Part shown: positions 9,148-21,181 of the stretch, piece by piece
How the letters are laid out: every line of letters starts with the position of its first letter
Position numbering within the stretch: position 1 is the stretch's first letter
From: Thermoanaerobaculia bacterium
GTDB lineage: Bacteria > Acidobacteriota > Thermoanaerobaculia > Multivoradales > J023
Assembly (NCBI GenBank): GCA_030431255.1
Contig: JAUIJL010000023.1
Span: 62,001 to 126,000 of the forward strand
Length of the DNA stretch: 64,000 nt
Direction of reading: 5' to 3'
Position numbers and translations under genes: made by a program
Notes under the pieces: model-generated
What the model saw: only the letters and a program-made list of their open reading frames with translations
Databases searched by the model: none
Told to the model about the DNA's origin: nothing

Positions 9148-11045
9148 CTAATTTGTCAAGCTGAGCTTGTCAAATTGGCGCAGCTCGTGCTTCTTGAGCA
9201 GCTGGTAGATCATTTGGCGGGAGACCCCGGCCAGCTCGGCGGCGCGGCTTGCCGAGCCGTCGGCGGCTTTGAGGGCCCGATCGAGATAGCTCCTTTCGAA
9301 ACGCTCTGTGGCCCGGGCTCTCGCTTCGGGCAGGGGTAGGAGCTCCGATCGATGCTCTTCAGCCTCGATTGCGGCCCGCTCGCGCCTTCCGGATTGGGAG
9401 CCGACAAGGCCGAGGTCCGCCGCTGAGAGATAGGGCCCGCCGGCGAGCAGGTCGGCCCGTTGGACGCGGTGCTCGAGCTCGCGGACGTTGCCCGGCCAGT
9501 CGTGGTCACGCAGCGCTTCTCGGGCGCCGTGGCTGAGGGCGCGCTCGGAGCCGAGGCGACGGAGGAACTCGCGGGCCAGAAGCTCAGCGTCCTCGCCGCG
9601 CTCGCGCAGAGGGGGGATGTCGATTTCGAGCACCGCTAAGCGAAAGAAGAGGTCTTGCCGAAAGGTTCCCTCGGTCACCATGAGCGCGAGATCCCGGTGT
9701 CCCGCAGCGATCACGCGGACGTCGACCGCCTTCGACCGGCCGCCGAGGGGTTGCACGGTGCGTTCTTGGAGGAAGCGGAGCAATCGGGTTTGCAAGGGCA
9801 GGGGCAGCTCGCCGACCTCGTCGAGCAAGAGGGTGCCGCCGTCGGCCCGCTCCAAATGGCCAACTCGACGTCGGAGGGCGCCGGTGAAGGCGCCCCGCTC
9901 GTGGCCGAAGAGCTCACCCTCGATGAGGCTCGCCGGCAAGGCGCCGCAGTCGACGACCACGAAGGGGCCACCGCGGCGGGGACCGGCACGGTGCAGGGCG
10001 CGGGCGACGATCTCTTTGCCGGTGCCGGTTTCGCCCCGGAGCAGCACGGTGGCGTCGGAGGGGGCGACCCGGCGCACCAAGTCCATGGCTCGGCGCCACG
10101 CCGCGCTGTTACCCAGGGGCTCGGACCCGGAAAGACCCGCTCGCAGGGCAGAGGCTTCGCGCTCCCGTTCCTGCTCTCGGCGGGTCCGCCGTTCGTCGGA
10201 CTCGGCTCGCTCGAGGGCCCAACCGGCGTGGCCGGCGAGGGTGGCGAGGGTCGCGACCTCGGCGGCTCCCAAATCCCGGGCCGGTCGCGGGCTGTCCACG
10301 TAGAGCACGCCGCGGGCGCCGCCGTCTCCGGGCAGAGGCACGCAGACCACGCTACGTCGACGGCTCTCGAAGAGGCTCGGCGGCACTCCCTCGGGCTCCA
10401 GGTGGCTGTCGGCGAGCACCACGGGTCGATTTCGTTCGAGGGCTTGGCGCGGCAAGCTGTGGGTGACCACCTCGCCGGGGGCCAGCTCGTCGCCGTTGCC
10501 GTCGCGTCCAAAGGCGAGCTCCAAATCGCCGCCGGGGCTGAGCAGGAAGAGCGCACCGCGCTCGCCGCCGGCCACCCGAATGCCGCGCTCGACGATCAGC
10601 CCCAGGACCTCGTCGAGCCTTCGCGCCCGGGCCAAGGCGCCCATGGCGTCGACCAGCTCGCGCAGCAGGCCGTCATCTTGCTCGGGGCGACCGGAAAGCA
10701 CCACGGACGCATCGTCCGGCGCCAGCTGAATGGCGGTTTCGCCGAGCCGCAACCAGCCGCCCGGTCGCCAGCGGGTGGGTCCTTCGATCAGAGCGCCGTC
10801 GAGCCGGGTACCGCCGAGGCTGGCCAAATCCTCGACCACCCAGCCGCCTTCGGCATCGGGCGCAACCCGGCAATGGCGCCTCGATACGGATTCGTCCTCG
10901 AGCACGATGTCGGCGTCCGAGCCGCGGCCGAGGATCCACGGCCGCGGCTCGATCGGCACGCGGCGGGATCCCAGGCGGTGGATGATCAGCTCCCCGCGGG
11001 CCGGTTCGGGCTCCGGGCTCGGCTGTGGCGGCGTCGGCGTGGGTT

Positions 11046-11049
<4 letters not shown>
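9148..11049 (-). CDS. FHA-GAF sigma54-dependent transcriptional activator
   Basis: 633 residues. An N-terminal FHA domain (about 20-115; the core contains ILGRGSD and SVSRRHC) should read phosphothreonine peptides. A GAF domain follows (about 125-270), then a sigma54 AAA+ domain (about 305-540) with Walker A GETGTGKE, the sigma54-contact loop GAFTGA and a DEVGELP-type Walker B. The Fis-type HTH is at the C-terminus (about 590-625, [19 protein letters not shown]). All signature elements look intact, so it should be a functional enhancer-binding ATPase. Its start overlaps the stop of the upstream Ser/Thr kinase gene by four bases, so the two are translationally coupled. I infer that the kinase phosphorylates the activator or a partner, that the FHA domain reads the mark, and that the next two genes are the target. 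Confidence 0.9.
9150..9176. other. Imperfect 27-bp palindrome at the 3' end of the sigma54 activator gene
   Basis: AATTTGTCAAGCT and AGCTTGTCAAATT are inverted copies with one mismatch around a single central base. The palindrome covers the last codons of the activator gene and lies about 130-150 bases upstream of the sigma54-like promoter. That is a usual distance for an enhancer (UAS) bound by a sigma54 activator, but it could equally be a transcription terminator stem for the activator gene. Confidence 0.4.
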
Positions 11050-14345
<3,296 letters not shown>

Positions 14346-14397
14346 GGGGTGATCTTGCGCCTCGGGCGTGTGGGTGTCAAGGGATGCTTGACACTCG

Positions 14398-14449
14398 GAA
14401 ACTACGTGGCACCTTTCTGAGACCACCTTCAGAAACTACGTGGCACCTT
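14398..14449. repeat. Two copies of an 18-bp element left of the transposase
   Basis: GAAACTACGTGGCACCTT occurs at 14398-14415 and again at 14432-14449, 34 bases apart. It is the reverse complement of the AAGGTGCCACGTAGTTTC unit repeated near 32.5 and 48.2 kb. Confidence 0.85.
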
Positions 14450-14573
14450 GGCGACGACACTTTTTTCGACGATTTTCGAATTTGTGCAGAATTCGAAGAA
14501 ATTTCTACGTCCAAGCTCTAGTGAAAGAGCGCCGCGAACACCCGTGCGCGCAATTCACAAAGGAGAGCTGGAC

Positions 14574-15569
14574 ATGCCAAGAAAACCTCGTGTCCACACC
14601 CGACCCGGTGCTTTGGTCGAAATCGTCAATCGAACCATCCAAAGACGCTACCTCATCAAACCCGGGCCGACTATGAATGCCCTCATCGTCGGCGCCTTGG
14701 CGAAAGCCCAACAACGACACGCCGTCGACATCCACGGCGGCGCTTTCATGAGCGGACATTTTCACCTCCTGCTCAGCTGCCGAACCGTCAGAGACCAAGC
14801 CGGATTCATGCGGGACTTCACCCGCAAGCTCTCTATCGAGAGCGGAAAGCTCTACGATTGGGAAGATCCGACTTTCCCCAAACGCTACCGTTGCACCCAG
14901 CTCTCCGACGAAGCCGAGGCTCAGGCCGCTCGGCTCGCGTACTGTTTGAGCCACGGAGCCAAGGAAAATCTCGTGCATTCCCCGCTCGACTGGCCCGGCG
15001 TGCCCTTCGCCGAAGCCCTAATTACCGGCGAGCCCTTGCGGGGCATTTGGATTGATCGCACCGCCTACTGTCGAGCCCTGGATCGTGGGGAGGACGTCAC
15101 CTTGGACGACTTCACGGAGCATTTGAGCCTCGAGCTAAAACCCTTGCCTTGCCATCCACACCTCAGCCGTGAGCAACAGCGGTCCATGGCGTTGGAGCTG
15201 GTGCGAAAGATCGAAGAAGACACGGCTGTGCGGCATCGGGCGGAGGGTACCTTCCCACTCGGGGCGGAGGCCGTCCTCAACGCGGACCCTCACGATCGGC
15301 CCGAGGAAGCGCGAGCTTCGAAAGCTGAGTCGACACCCAAGCCCCTTTTCCATGCCTTCACCCGAAGGGCGTGGCACGAGATGCGCGAGGCGTTGTCTTT
15401 CATCCTCGCGGCGTACCGCGATGCGGCTGAACGCTTGAAGAACGGCGATCTTGCGGTCGACTTCCCGGAGAACACCTTTCCGCCCGCCCGCTCCTTCATC
15501 GAGCCGATTTGGTCGATGGCTGGATCCTCACTGAAGACTCCTGCTCCGGAGCTTCTCCAGCCCGGGTGA
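14574..15569 (+). CDS. REP-associated (IS200-like, Y1/HUH) transposase
   Basis: 331 residues from an ATG with AAAGGAG eight to nine bases upstream; longer readings would translate the flanking repeat. The N-terminus (MPRKPRVHTRPG) and GGAFMSGHFHLLLSC, which carries the His-hydrophobic-His metal motif, are typical of REP-associated tyrosine transposases that nick single-stranded DNA at structured repeats. The C-terminal half (after about residue 180) is Glu/Arg-rich and less conserved, as in the long RAYT forms. Frame and motifs look intact, so the gene may be active. Short repeats lie on both sides, and related repeat arrays elsewhere in the window are plausible substrates or products. Confidence 0.85.
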   Translation: MPRKPRVHTRPGALVEIVNRTIQRRYLIKPGPTMNALIVGALAKAQQRHAVDIHGGAFMSGHFHLLLSCRTVRDQAGFMRDFTRKLSIESGKLYDWEDPTFPKRYRCTQLSDEAEAQAARLAYCLSHGAKENLVHSPLDWPGVPFAEALITGEPLRGIWIDRTAYCRALDRGEDVTLDDFTEHLSLELKPLPCHPHLSREQQRSMALELVRKIEEDTAVRHRAEGTFPLGAEAVLNADPHDRPEEARASKAESTPKPLFHAFTRRAWHEMREALSFILAAYRDAAERLKNGDLAVDFPENTFPPARSFIEPIWSMAGSSLKTPAPELLQPG

Positions 15570-15727
15570 CGTGCTGGTCGTCCTTCGTCGGTGGCCTCAC
15601 AAATTGGAATGCTCGCGGCCAAACTCTGGGTGGGGGGAGGTGTGTTCACACTGTTGAACCCAGGCGTTGGGGTCGGGGTCAAGCTGAGCCCTTTCGCCCT
15701 ATTCGAGGCTCACGAAGACTCGCATGC

Positions 15728-15776
15728 GAACTTACGTGGCACATTGAAGAGGGGCTGCGAGCTTACGTGGCACATT
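15728..15776. repeat. Two diverged copies of the element right of the transposase
   Basis: GAACTTACGTGGCACATT at 15728-15745 and GAGCTTACGTGGCACATT at 15759-15776 form a 31-base tandem whose intervening bases (GAAGAGGGGCTGC) are also partly repeated. They differ from the left-hand copies at a few positions. Confidence 0.75.
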
Positions 15777-15805
15777 GAAGAGGGGCGAGGTGCTCGACAG
15801 CGAGC

Positions 15806-17590
15806 TTACCCACCCGCCGCCGGAGCGGGTGCTTCTTGCTCGGTCTCCGCGGGAACGGAAAATTGGGTCTCGTACAACTTGGCGTACAAGCCTTGGCGGG
15901 CGAGCAGACGGCGATGATCCCCTTGCTCGACGATGCGCCCGTTTTCGAGCACCAGGATCAAATCGGCGCGGATCACGGTCGACAGTCGGTGAGCGATCAC
16001 GACCGAGGTTCGGCCTTCCAATAGGGTGTCCAGGGCGGCTTGGACCAGGGCTTCCGAATGCGAGTCCAAGGATGATGTGGCTTCGTCGAGAATGATGATC
16101 GCAGGGTCCCGCAGCAGCTCCCGGGCGATGGCCAGCCGCTGTCGTTGCCCTCCGGAAAGGCGTACCCCGCGCTCACCGATCAGGGTGTCGAATCCTTGGG
16201 GTAGGCTCTCGATGAATTCGAGCGCGTTGGCGGCTCGGGCAGCCGCTTCGATCTGCCGACGGGACGCGCGGGCACAGCCCACGGATAGATTTTCCGCCAC
16301 CGTCCGATCGAAGAGGAAGACGTCTTGGGGCACCACGCCGATTCGGCTGCGCAACGATTTAAGGGAGTATTCCCGCAGATCTGATCCGGCGATCCGAATG
16401 GCTCCTTCGTCCGGGTCATAGAAACGGGAGAGCAGGTGGGAAAGGGTGGTCTTTCCGGCGCCCGAAGGCCCGACCAAGGCCACCATGCTGCGGGGTGGAA
16501 TTCGGACGTTGATGTCGTGCAGCACGGTCTGGTCGTTTTGATAACCGAAGCTGACGCCCTCGAGCTCAATGCCCACCTCGTCCGCGGGCAACCGCTTGCC
16601 GGGTTTGGGGCTGTCCAGCTCCACATCCTTGTCCAGCAGCTCAAAGATCCGTTCGAGGGAGGCGAAGGCCGTTTGCAGTGCCGGGTTGGTTCCGGCCACA
16701 GCGGTCACCGCCCCGGCCATTTGCTGGAGGTACATGAAAAACGCGAAGAGCTTGCCGACGGTGAACGAGCTGGTGACGATGAGGTAGGTGCCGGCCGTGG
16801 CCAAGAGGGGCGGCACGAAAGCGCTCACCATGCGGAAGGCCTCGCCGGTCAGCAAATGATAGGTCTGACGATCGACGTCCGCGCGCACGCAATCATGAAG
16901 CACCCCGGCAAATCGAAGGGTCTCTCGTCCCTCCGACGCTGAGCTTTGGATGAGGTAGTGACCGGATATTCCCTGGTGCAGGGATTCGCTGACCTTGGAC
17001 CATTTTTCTCTGGAAATTCGGCTTTTCCGTCGCAACGTGCCCGAGATCAAGAATTGGAAAACGAAGATGAACACCGCAAAGGCCAGAGCGCACAAGGCCA
17101 ATCGCCATTCCAGCCAGAACAACATGCCCGCGAATACGACTGCCTTTAAGGTGTTGACGAGCGCGCCGGCCAGAGTGCTGGGCATCACCCCTCCCAGCTG
17201 ACCGACGTCATCGAGCTGGCGCGACATCAAATAGCCGGTCTCAGAGCCGCTGAAGAAGCGCAGGGGCAACCTCTGGACGTGGCGAAAAAGCTTGAGCCTG
17301 AGGCGGGGAACGATCCGGGTTGAGATGAGGATGTTCCAATAGCCACCCAGCACTCGAATCAATACCGCGACCAGGGTCAGGACCACCAGCAAGCCGGCCC
17401 ACATGAAGAGGTCGTCGACGGTTTGCCGCTCCACCGCGTCGTCGACCAAGCGCTGGATCAAGTAGGGCGTCAGCATACCCACCGGGATCTCCACCAGCAT
17501 CAGCAGCAACAAGCCGGTAGAGAGCACCAGCTGAGGTCTCAGGAAGGTGAGAAAACGCCGGAAAAGGTTGAAGGATGCCTGTTGGCTCAT
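15806..17590 (-). CDS. ABC exporter, fused permease and ATPase
   Basis: 594 residues. A type-IV exporter TMD (about 20-310, six helices) is joined to an ATPase (about 340-575) with Walker A GPSGAGKTT, signature LSGGQRQR, Walker B IIILDEATSSLD and H-loop AHR, all intact. There is no N-terminal C39 peptidase domain, so it would not cleave a double-glycine leader itself. Family members export lipids, peptides or drugs. It is divergent from the modification cluster across a 415-base A+T-rich gap, which suggests shared control and a role in exporting the cluster product; the opposite strand keeps that an inference. The ATG at 17590 has only a weak Shine-Dalgarno. The gene ends 30 bases from the transposase repeats. 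Confidence 0.88.
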   Translation of the reverse strand: MSQQASFNLFRRFLTFLRPQLVLSTGLLLLMLVEIPVGMLTPYLIQRLVDDAVERQTVDDLFMWAGLLVVLTLVAVLIRVLGGYWNILISTRIVPRLRLKLFRHVQRLPLRFFSGSETGYLMSRQLDDVGQLGGVMPSTLAGALVNTLKAVVFAGMLFWLEWRLALCALAFAVFIFVFQFLISGTLRRKSRISREKWSKVSESLHQGISGHYLIQSSASEGRETLRFAGVLHDCVRADVDRQTYHLLTGEAFRMVSAFVPPLLATAGTYLIVTSSFTVGKLFAFFMYLQQMAGAVTAVAGTNPALQTAFASLERIFELLDKDVELDSPKPGKRLPADEVGIELEGVSFGYQNDQTVLHDINVRIPPRSMVALVGPSGAGKTTLSHLLSRFYDPDEGAIRIAGSDLREYSLKSLRSRIGVVPQDVFLFDRTVAENLSVGCARASRRQIEAAARAANALEFIESLPQGFDTLIGERGVRLSGGQRQRLAIARELLRDPAIIILDEATSSLDSHSEALVQAALDTLLEGRTSVVIAHRLSTVIRADLILVLENGRIVEQGDHRRLLARQGLYAKLYETQFSVPAETEQEAPAPAAGG

Positions 17591-18005
17591 GGTGGGTCCA
17601 CTCGGTTGGCTCGAGAGTCACGTCTTCCTGCTCCATGGCGCCATAGCGTCGGACACAAATCGCTGTGTCGACACCCTTCGCGCGGGTGATCAGGGAGACG
17701 TCAGAAGTTGGAGAATCTAATCAATATTATAGCAAATTCTCCATACAGATACTCTGAATAAATAAGTTATCTTTTTAGTGACTATTAGTCGATAAACACG
17801 GTGAATAAGATATTGACAGAATCGAATTTAAGATCTAGGCTTTCTCTAATTGATCACCTAAACGTTGGATTCAGGTAATTAAGGGCTGGCGGAGAGCTCC
17901 CTTGCTCATCGCCGAGCCTGTGCGCTCGGGGCAGAGAGGGCACTCTAGGGCCCTGTGAGCGTTGGTGTGTGAATCTCAAATTTCAGGTCTTTTGGAGCAA
18001 AGAAA
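17591..18005. other. Divergent A+T-rich intergenic region
   Basis: This 415-base gap separates the exporter (minus) from the modification cluster (plus). Bases about 17700-17880 are strikingly A+T-rich against a G+C-rich genome, as expected of divergent promoters or a silenced or transferred segment. One candidate promoter is listed separately. I see no ORF or RNA structure that I can name. Confidence 0.6.
17813..17841 (+). promoter_or_regulatory. Candidate sigma70 promoter of the modification cluster
   Basis: A perfect -35 TTGACA (17813-17818) is followed after 17 bases by TAGGCT (17836-17841), which matches three of six positions of the -10 consensus. It would give a 5' leader of roughly 160 bases before the TTG start at 18006. 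Confidence 0.4.
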
Positions 18006-19751
18006 TTGCAAAAGTCTGATTGCACGTGGATAGAGCATCTCGGTCATACCTCTTTTGAGATTTCACGGAACGGCGTGCGGGTTTTGATTGACCCCATCAT
18101 CGTGCGCCAAGACTTGGAATTCCGAAGAGCGACCCATCCTCGCTGGTACTACGACGACGATCGCAGCTTCGACGCGGTCTTCATCTCCCACGGTCACAAC
18201 GACCACCTACACCCGCCCAGCTTGTTGGGTCTCGATCCGGCCACGCCGATTTACTTTTTCGACGAGGAAGCGGCGACCTGCTCCTGTGTCGACGACGAGA
18301 ATCCTCAAATCTTGCTGCCGGCCTTGGGTTTCCACGACATTCACCCGTTTCGCGATGGTCAATCCATCGAGGTGGGGGGTGGCATCACGATCCACATCTT
18401 GCCGGCGCGGGAATCGCTCGAAGGTGAGGAGCAATGCTGCTTCGTCGTTGAGACGCCGGATCTGTTGATGCTCGACGCGGTGGACATCAAGGACGCTCCG
18501 GAGACCCGCCGGGCTTTGGAGCCGTTCCGCGGCCAGCTGGATCTGGCCTATTTGCCGACCGGGGCCGCCCTGCAGTTCCAGGGTTTTTGGAATCAAATGG
18601 ACGCCATCGAGGCGGTAAGGCTCTGTGAGTGGTTGAATCCGAAGCGGGTCGCGACCTGCGGTGGATCTATTTCCCTATCGGAGCGTCCTAGAACCGAGAC
18701 CCTCGAGCGATACCCCAAAGATTTGGTGGACTGGCTGTCGACCGCCTCCGAACGGCTCGGCACCGAGAAGGTCTTGGCCCACCGGCCACCGGTTCGGCTG
18801 CGATTCGAGAACCATCAGCTGGTGACGTCGTTGCCGGTGACCCCCAGCCTTCGCTTCGCGCCGCGCAACGGCTTGGATCGTCCCCAAGCCCCGCTGGCGG
18901 CGATGTTCACGGGCTATCACCCGCGTTGGCCGACCAAACGGTGCTATTGGCCCGGTGACAGCCTCCAGGATTGGTTGTCGGCCTTGGCCCCGTTGAAGGA
19001 CCTGGCCCGCAGCTCGGCCGCCGATCTGAGCCTTTTGCTCCAACGTTGTGATCCGAAGCTGAATAAGAGCCCGCTCAGCCAGCTGGCGCCCACCACACTG
19101 CGCTATCTGACCCGCCATCACCTTTGGGAGACGGCGGCCGCCATGTCGTCTCACATTCCCGTGCCGCCGGAAGAGCCGGAAGATTTGGACCTCAGCTTCT
19201 TCGCGGTGATCGAAGCGATTCTCGAAAGCCAAAGCGGCTTGGCCTCAACGGAGTCCCCGGACTCATCGGATTCGGAGATTCGACAGGAGCTCCGGATGTG
19301 TTTGTGGATCGACCGGCATCTTTTTCAGCTCCGTCGTGTCGGTCTCAGGTTGCGCACCCTGGCCAGTTATCCGAAACCCCTCGCCAAGCGTTTGGTGGAA
19401 GAGCATCTCGAGGAGCTCGAAGCCACGGTGGATCAGCGGCGTCCTCTGCTCGGCTGTCACCATCTGCACCTGGAACGGGATCAGATCGAGCTCTACACCG
19501 GCGCGCAGCCCGGTGAGGACGTGGCGGGTCTGCTGTGCTACGCCACCGTCGACGGCATGAAACAGCGGAATCTCTCGCAGATAGAGCACCACGTTCTGGG
19601 GTTGTGTGACGGTCGCACCTTCGCCGAGCTGGCGGCAAGTGTCGGTGAGGATCTGGAGATCCCGCCGGCGGATGCGCGCCCCGGAATATTCGGAATCCTT
19701 GCCGGTCTCTCCAGAGAATCCGTCTTGCTGGTGGACTGGAGCCATCGATGA
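18006..19751 (+). CDS. Metallo-beta-lactamase-fold hydrolase with C-terminal PqqD-like (RRE) domain
   Basis: 581 residues from a TTG start; GGAG lies eight bases upstream and no ATG is in frame nearby. The N-terminal 250 residues are an UlaG-like MBL-fold domain with the metal motif HGHNDH at residues 62-67. The middle (about 300-500) is helical and unassigned. The last 60 residues (about 525-581; ...EHHVLGLCDGRTFAELAAS...) have the pattern of PqqD/RRE domains, which bind RiPP leader peptides. The stop overlaps the ATG of the next gene (ATGA), so the products are made together. An MBL-RRE fusion suggests that a hydrolytic step, perhaps leader removal, is targeted to the leader peptide; this is inference. 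The PqqD call rests on pattern only. Confidence 0.8.
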   Translation: MQKSDCTWIEHLGHTSFEISRNGVRVLIDPIIVRQDLEFRRATHPRWYYDDDRSFDAVFISHGHNDHLHPPSLLGLDPATPIYFFDEEAATCSCVDDENPQILLPALGFHDIHPFRDGQSIEVGGGITIHILPARESLEGEEQCCFVVETPDLLMLDAVDIKDAPETRRALEPFRGQLDLAYLPTGAALQFQGFWNQMDAIEAVRLCEWLNPKRVATCGGSISLSERPRTETLERYPKDLVDWLSTASERLGTEKVLAHRPPVRLRFENHQLVTSLPVTPSLRFAPRNGLDRPQAPLAAMFTGYHPRWPTKRCYWPGDSLQDWLSALAPLKDLARSSAADLSLLLQRCDPKLNKSPLSQLAPTTLRYLTRHHLWETAAAMSSHIPVPPEEPEDLDLSFFAVIEAILESQSGLASTESPDSSDSEIRQELRMCLWIDRHLFQLRRVGLRLRTLASYPKPLAKRLVEEHLEELEATVDQRRPLLGCHHLHLERDQIELYTGAQPGEDVAGLLCYATVDGMKQRNLSQIEHHVLGLCDGRTFAELAASVGEDLEIPPADARPGIFGILAGLSRESVLLVDWSHR

Positions 19752-21181
19752 AGCTGCCCTGCGAGAGCCTCTACTGTGAAAGCGCCGATTCCGAGGGCGA
19801 CGAGGCGCTTCGGCAACGGATTCAGCACATGCTGAGCTCGCGCCTGCAAGCGCGCCTCGAGAAGACCATCGCCGCCGGCTCGACTCGGACGGATGACGCC
19901 CATCGGGATGCAGTCCGCTTTTTTGAGCGTTTGGCCGCCCTCGGGGCCTCGAATCCGGAAGCCGCCGCCGAGGTGGCGGGTCATTGGTCGACCACGTTTC
20001 TCCTGGCTCGACGCGAAGAGCTAGCGGATCGGCCCGAAGGTCGTTGGGTGGCGGACAGCTTGGCCGGGCTGTTTCTGGGCCGAGCGATCCGGGGCGGCGA
20101 TGGGCCGGAGCTGCAGATCGAAACGGCCGGGTTGGTGTTGGACCTCATTCACGGGTGGATCTTTCGAGCCGACGGGGCGGACCTGGAAAACACGGAGACC
20201 TCGCTGACCTGGACCACCTCCGAAAACGGAGCAGCCGTAGAAGTCCGGGGACGGCGGCTTTGGATGGACCCTGCCGGGGGAGGTCCGATCCAACGGCACG
20301 AGCCCGCCGGCTCGGGGCCCTGGAAGCTACCGATTTACCGCCATCCTGGACGGCTCGGGCATCCCGGTGTGCCCAATAGCCGCGGCATCTCGACCGAGAG
20401 TGCATCGGCGGAGAGCTCCGCGCCCATGGAGCTGGGTCGTTCTTTGGCCGGGGCCCATGAGCTGCTGTCGCGGGTCTGGCCGGAAGTGGTAGAGCAGCTG
20501 CCGAAGCTCGTTCCGGCGTTCGTCGAGCTGCCGGGGGATCACGGATCGAGGGTCCACCTATCGTGTAGTTACGGGCCGGCTACCCCGATCTTCCTAAGCC
20601 GCGTGGACGATCCCGCACTGCACGCCGAGGACCTGGTTCACGAGCTCCAGCACGAGCGTTTTTACGCGGCCTTTGGGGCCGCAGACTTCGCGTCGCTCAA
20701 CAGCTTCGACAAGCACTACATCTCGCCCTATCGCTCCGATCCACGACCTCTGCGCGGGTTGTTGCTCGGGTTGCACGCCTTCGTCGCGGTCAATGAGCTG
20801 CGTCTGCGCTTGCTCGAAACCGGGCTGGTTGGAAAGAGCGAGCGCGGTCTGAGGCACTTTGCCAAGAGCCACGGCAAGAACCTCTTTGCGTTCCGCACCT
20901 TGATGGAATTCGATGTCGCCGAAACCAGGGGCCGCCTGTTGATGGCCGAAATCGGCGCCCAGCTGGCCCATCAACACGGTCGATTGGTCGACGCTCTGCC
21001 CGAGGAGGGGGGCTTGGCCGAGGTCGAAGAGCATCTGAGGCGTCATGTGGCGACCTTCGGACCCGAGCTGGGGCTGCGCAACACGGATCCACGTTTTTGG
21101 GCGCTGAAGGAAATCGCCGCCCTGGCCCCGACCCCCGTCTTCAATTCTGCAAACCGACAATCGATGGAGCTCGTGCAATGA
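19748..21181 (+). CDS. HExxH-type putative peptide beta-hydroxylase (TIGR04267-like)
   Basis: 477 residues. The key segment is LVHELQHE, with His298 and His302, followed by the stretch YISPYRSDPRPLRGLLLGLHA. That is the diagnostic pattern of the HExxH peptide-modification family (mod_HExxH, TIGR04267), which NCBI names aKG-HExxH-type peptide beta-hydroxylase. Despite the zincin-like motif these enzymes are thought to be 2-oxoglutarate/iron-dependent rather than proteases. The N-terminal half (about 1-240) is poorly conserved and may bind the substrate. The gene overlaps both neighbours by four bases, inside a tightly coupled run with two radical SAM genes. Likely role: hydroxylating a side chain in the core of the precursor at 24184; the residue is unknown. 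Confidence 0.85.
   Translation: MKLPCESLYCESADSEGDEALRQRIQHMLSSRLQARLEKTIAAGSTRTDDAHRDAVRFFERLAALGASNPEAAAEVAGHWSTTFLLARREELADRPEGRWVADSLAGLFLGRAIRGGDGPELQIETAGLVLDLIHGWIFRADGADLENTETSLTWTTSENGAAVEVRGRRLWMDPAGGGPIQRHEPAGSGPWKLPIYRHPGRLGHPGVPNSRGISTESASAESSAPMELGRSLAGAHELLSRVWPEVVEQLPKLVPAFVELPGDHGSRVHLSCSYGPATPIFLSRVDDPALHAEDLVHELQHERFYAAFGAADFASLNSFDKHYISPYRSDPRPLRGLLLGLHAFVAVNELRLRLLETGLVGKSERGLRHFAKSHGKNLFAFRTLMEFDVAETRGRLLMAEIGAQLAHQHGRLVDALPEEGGLAEVEEHLRRHVATFGPELGLRNTDPRFWALKEIAALAPTPVFNSANRQSMELVQ

Larger units (their letters stand above)
14398..15776. mobile_element. REP-type transposase unit with flanking repeat pairs
   Basis: A single HUH transposase gene is bracketed by two copies of the 18-bp element on the left (14398-14449) and two diverged copies on the right (15728-15776). 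This arrangement resembles a REP/RAYT unit. The boundaries given are those of the repeats; real excision ends are unknown. It sits between the divergently arranged kinase gene and the exporter gene. Confidence 0.6.

Noticed and set aside
14346-14426. 27-residue N-terminal extension of the kinase gene
   Set aside because: It is coded by the transposon-type repeat and flanking DNA; the kinase consensus starts well after the ATG at 14345.
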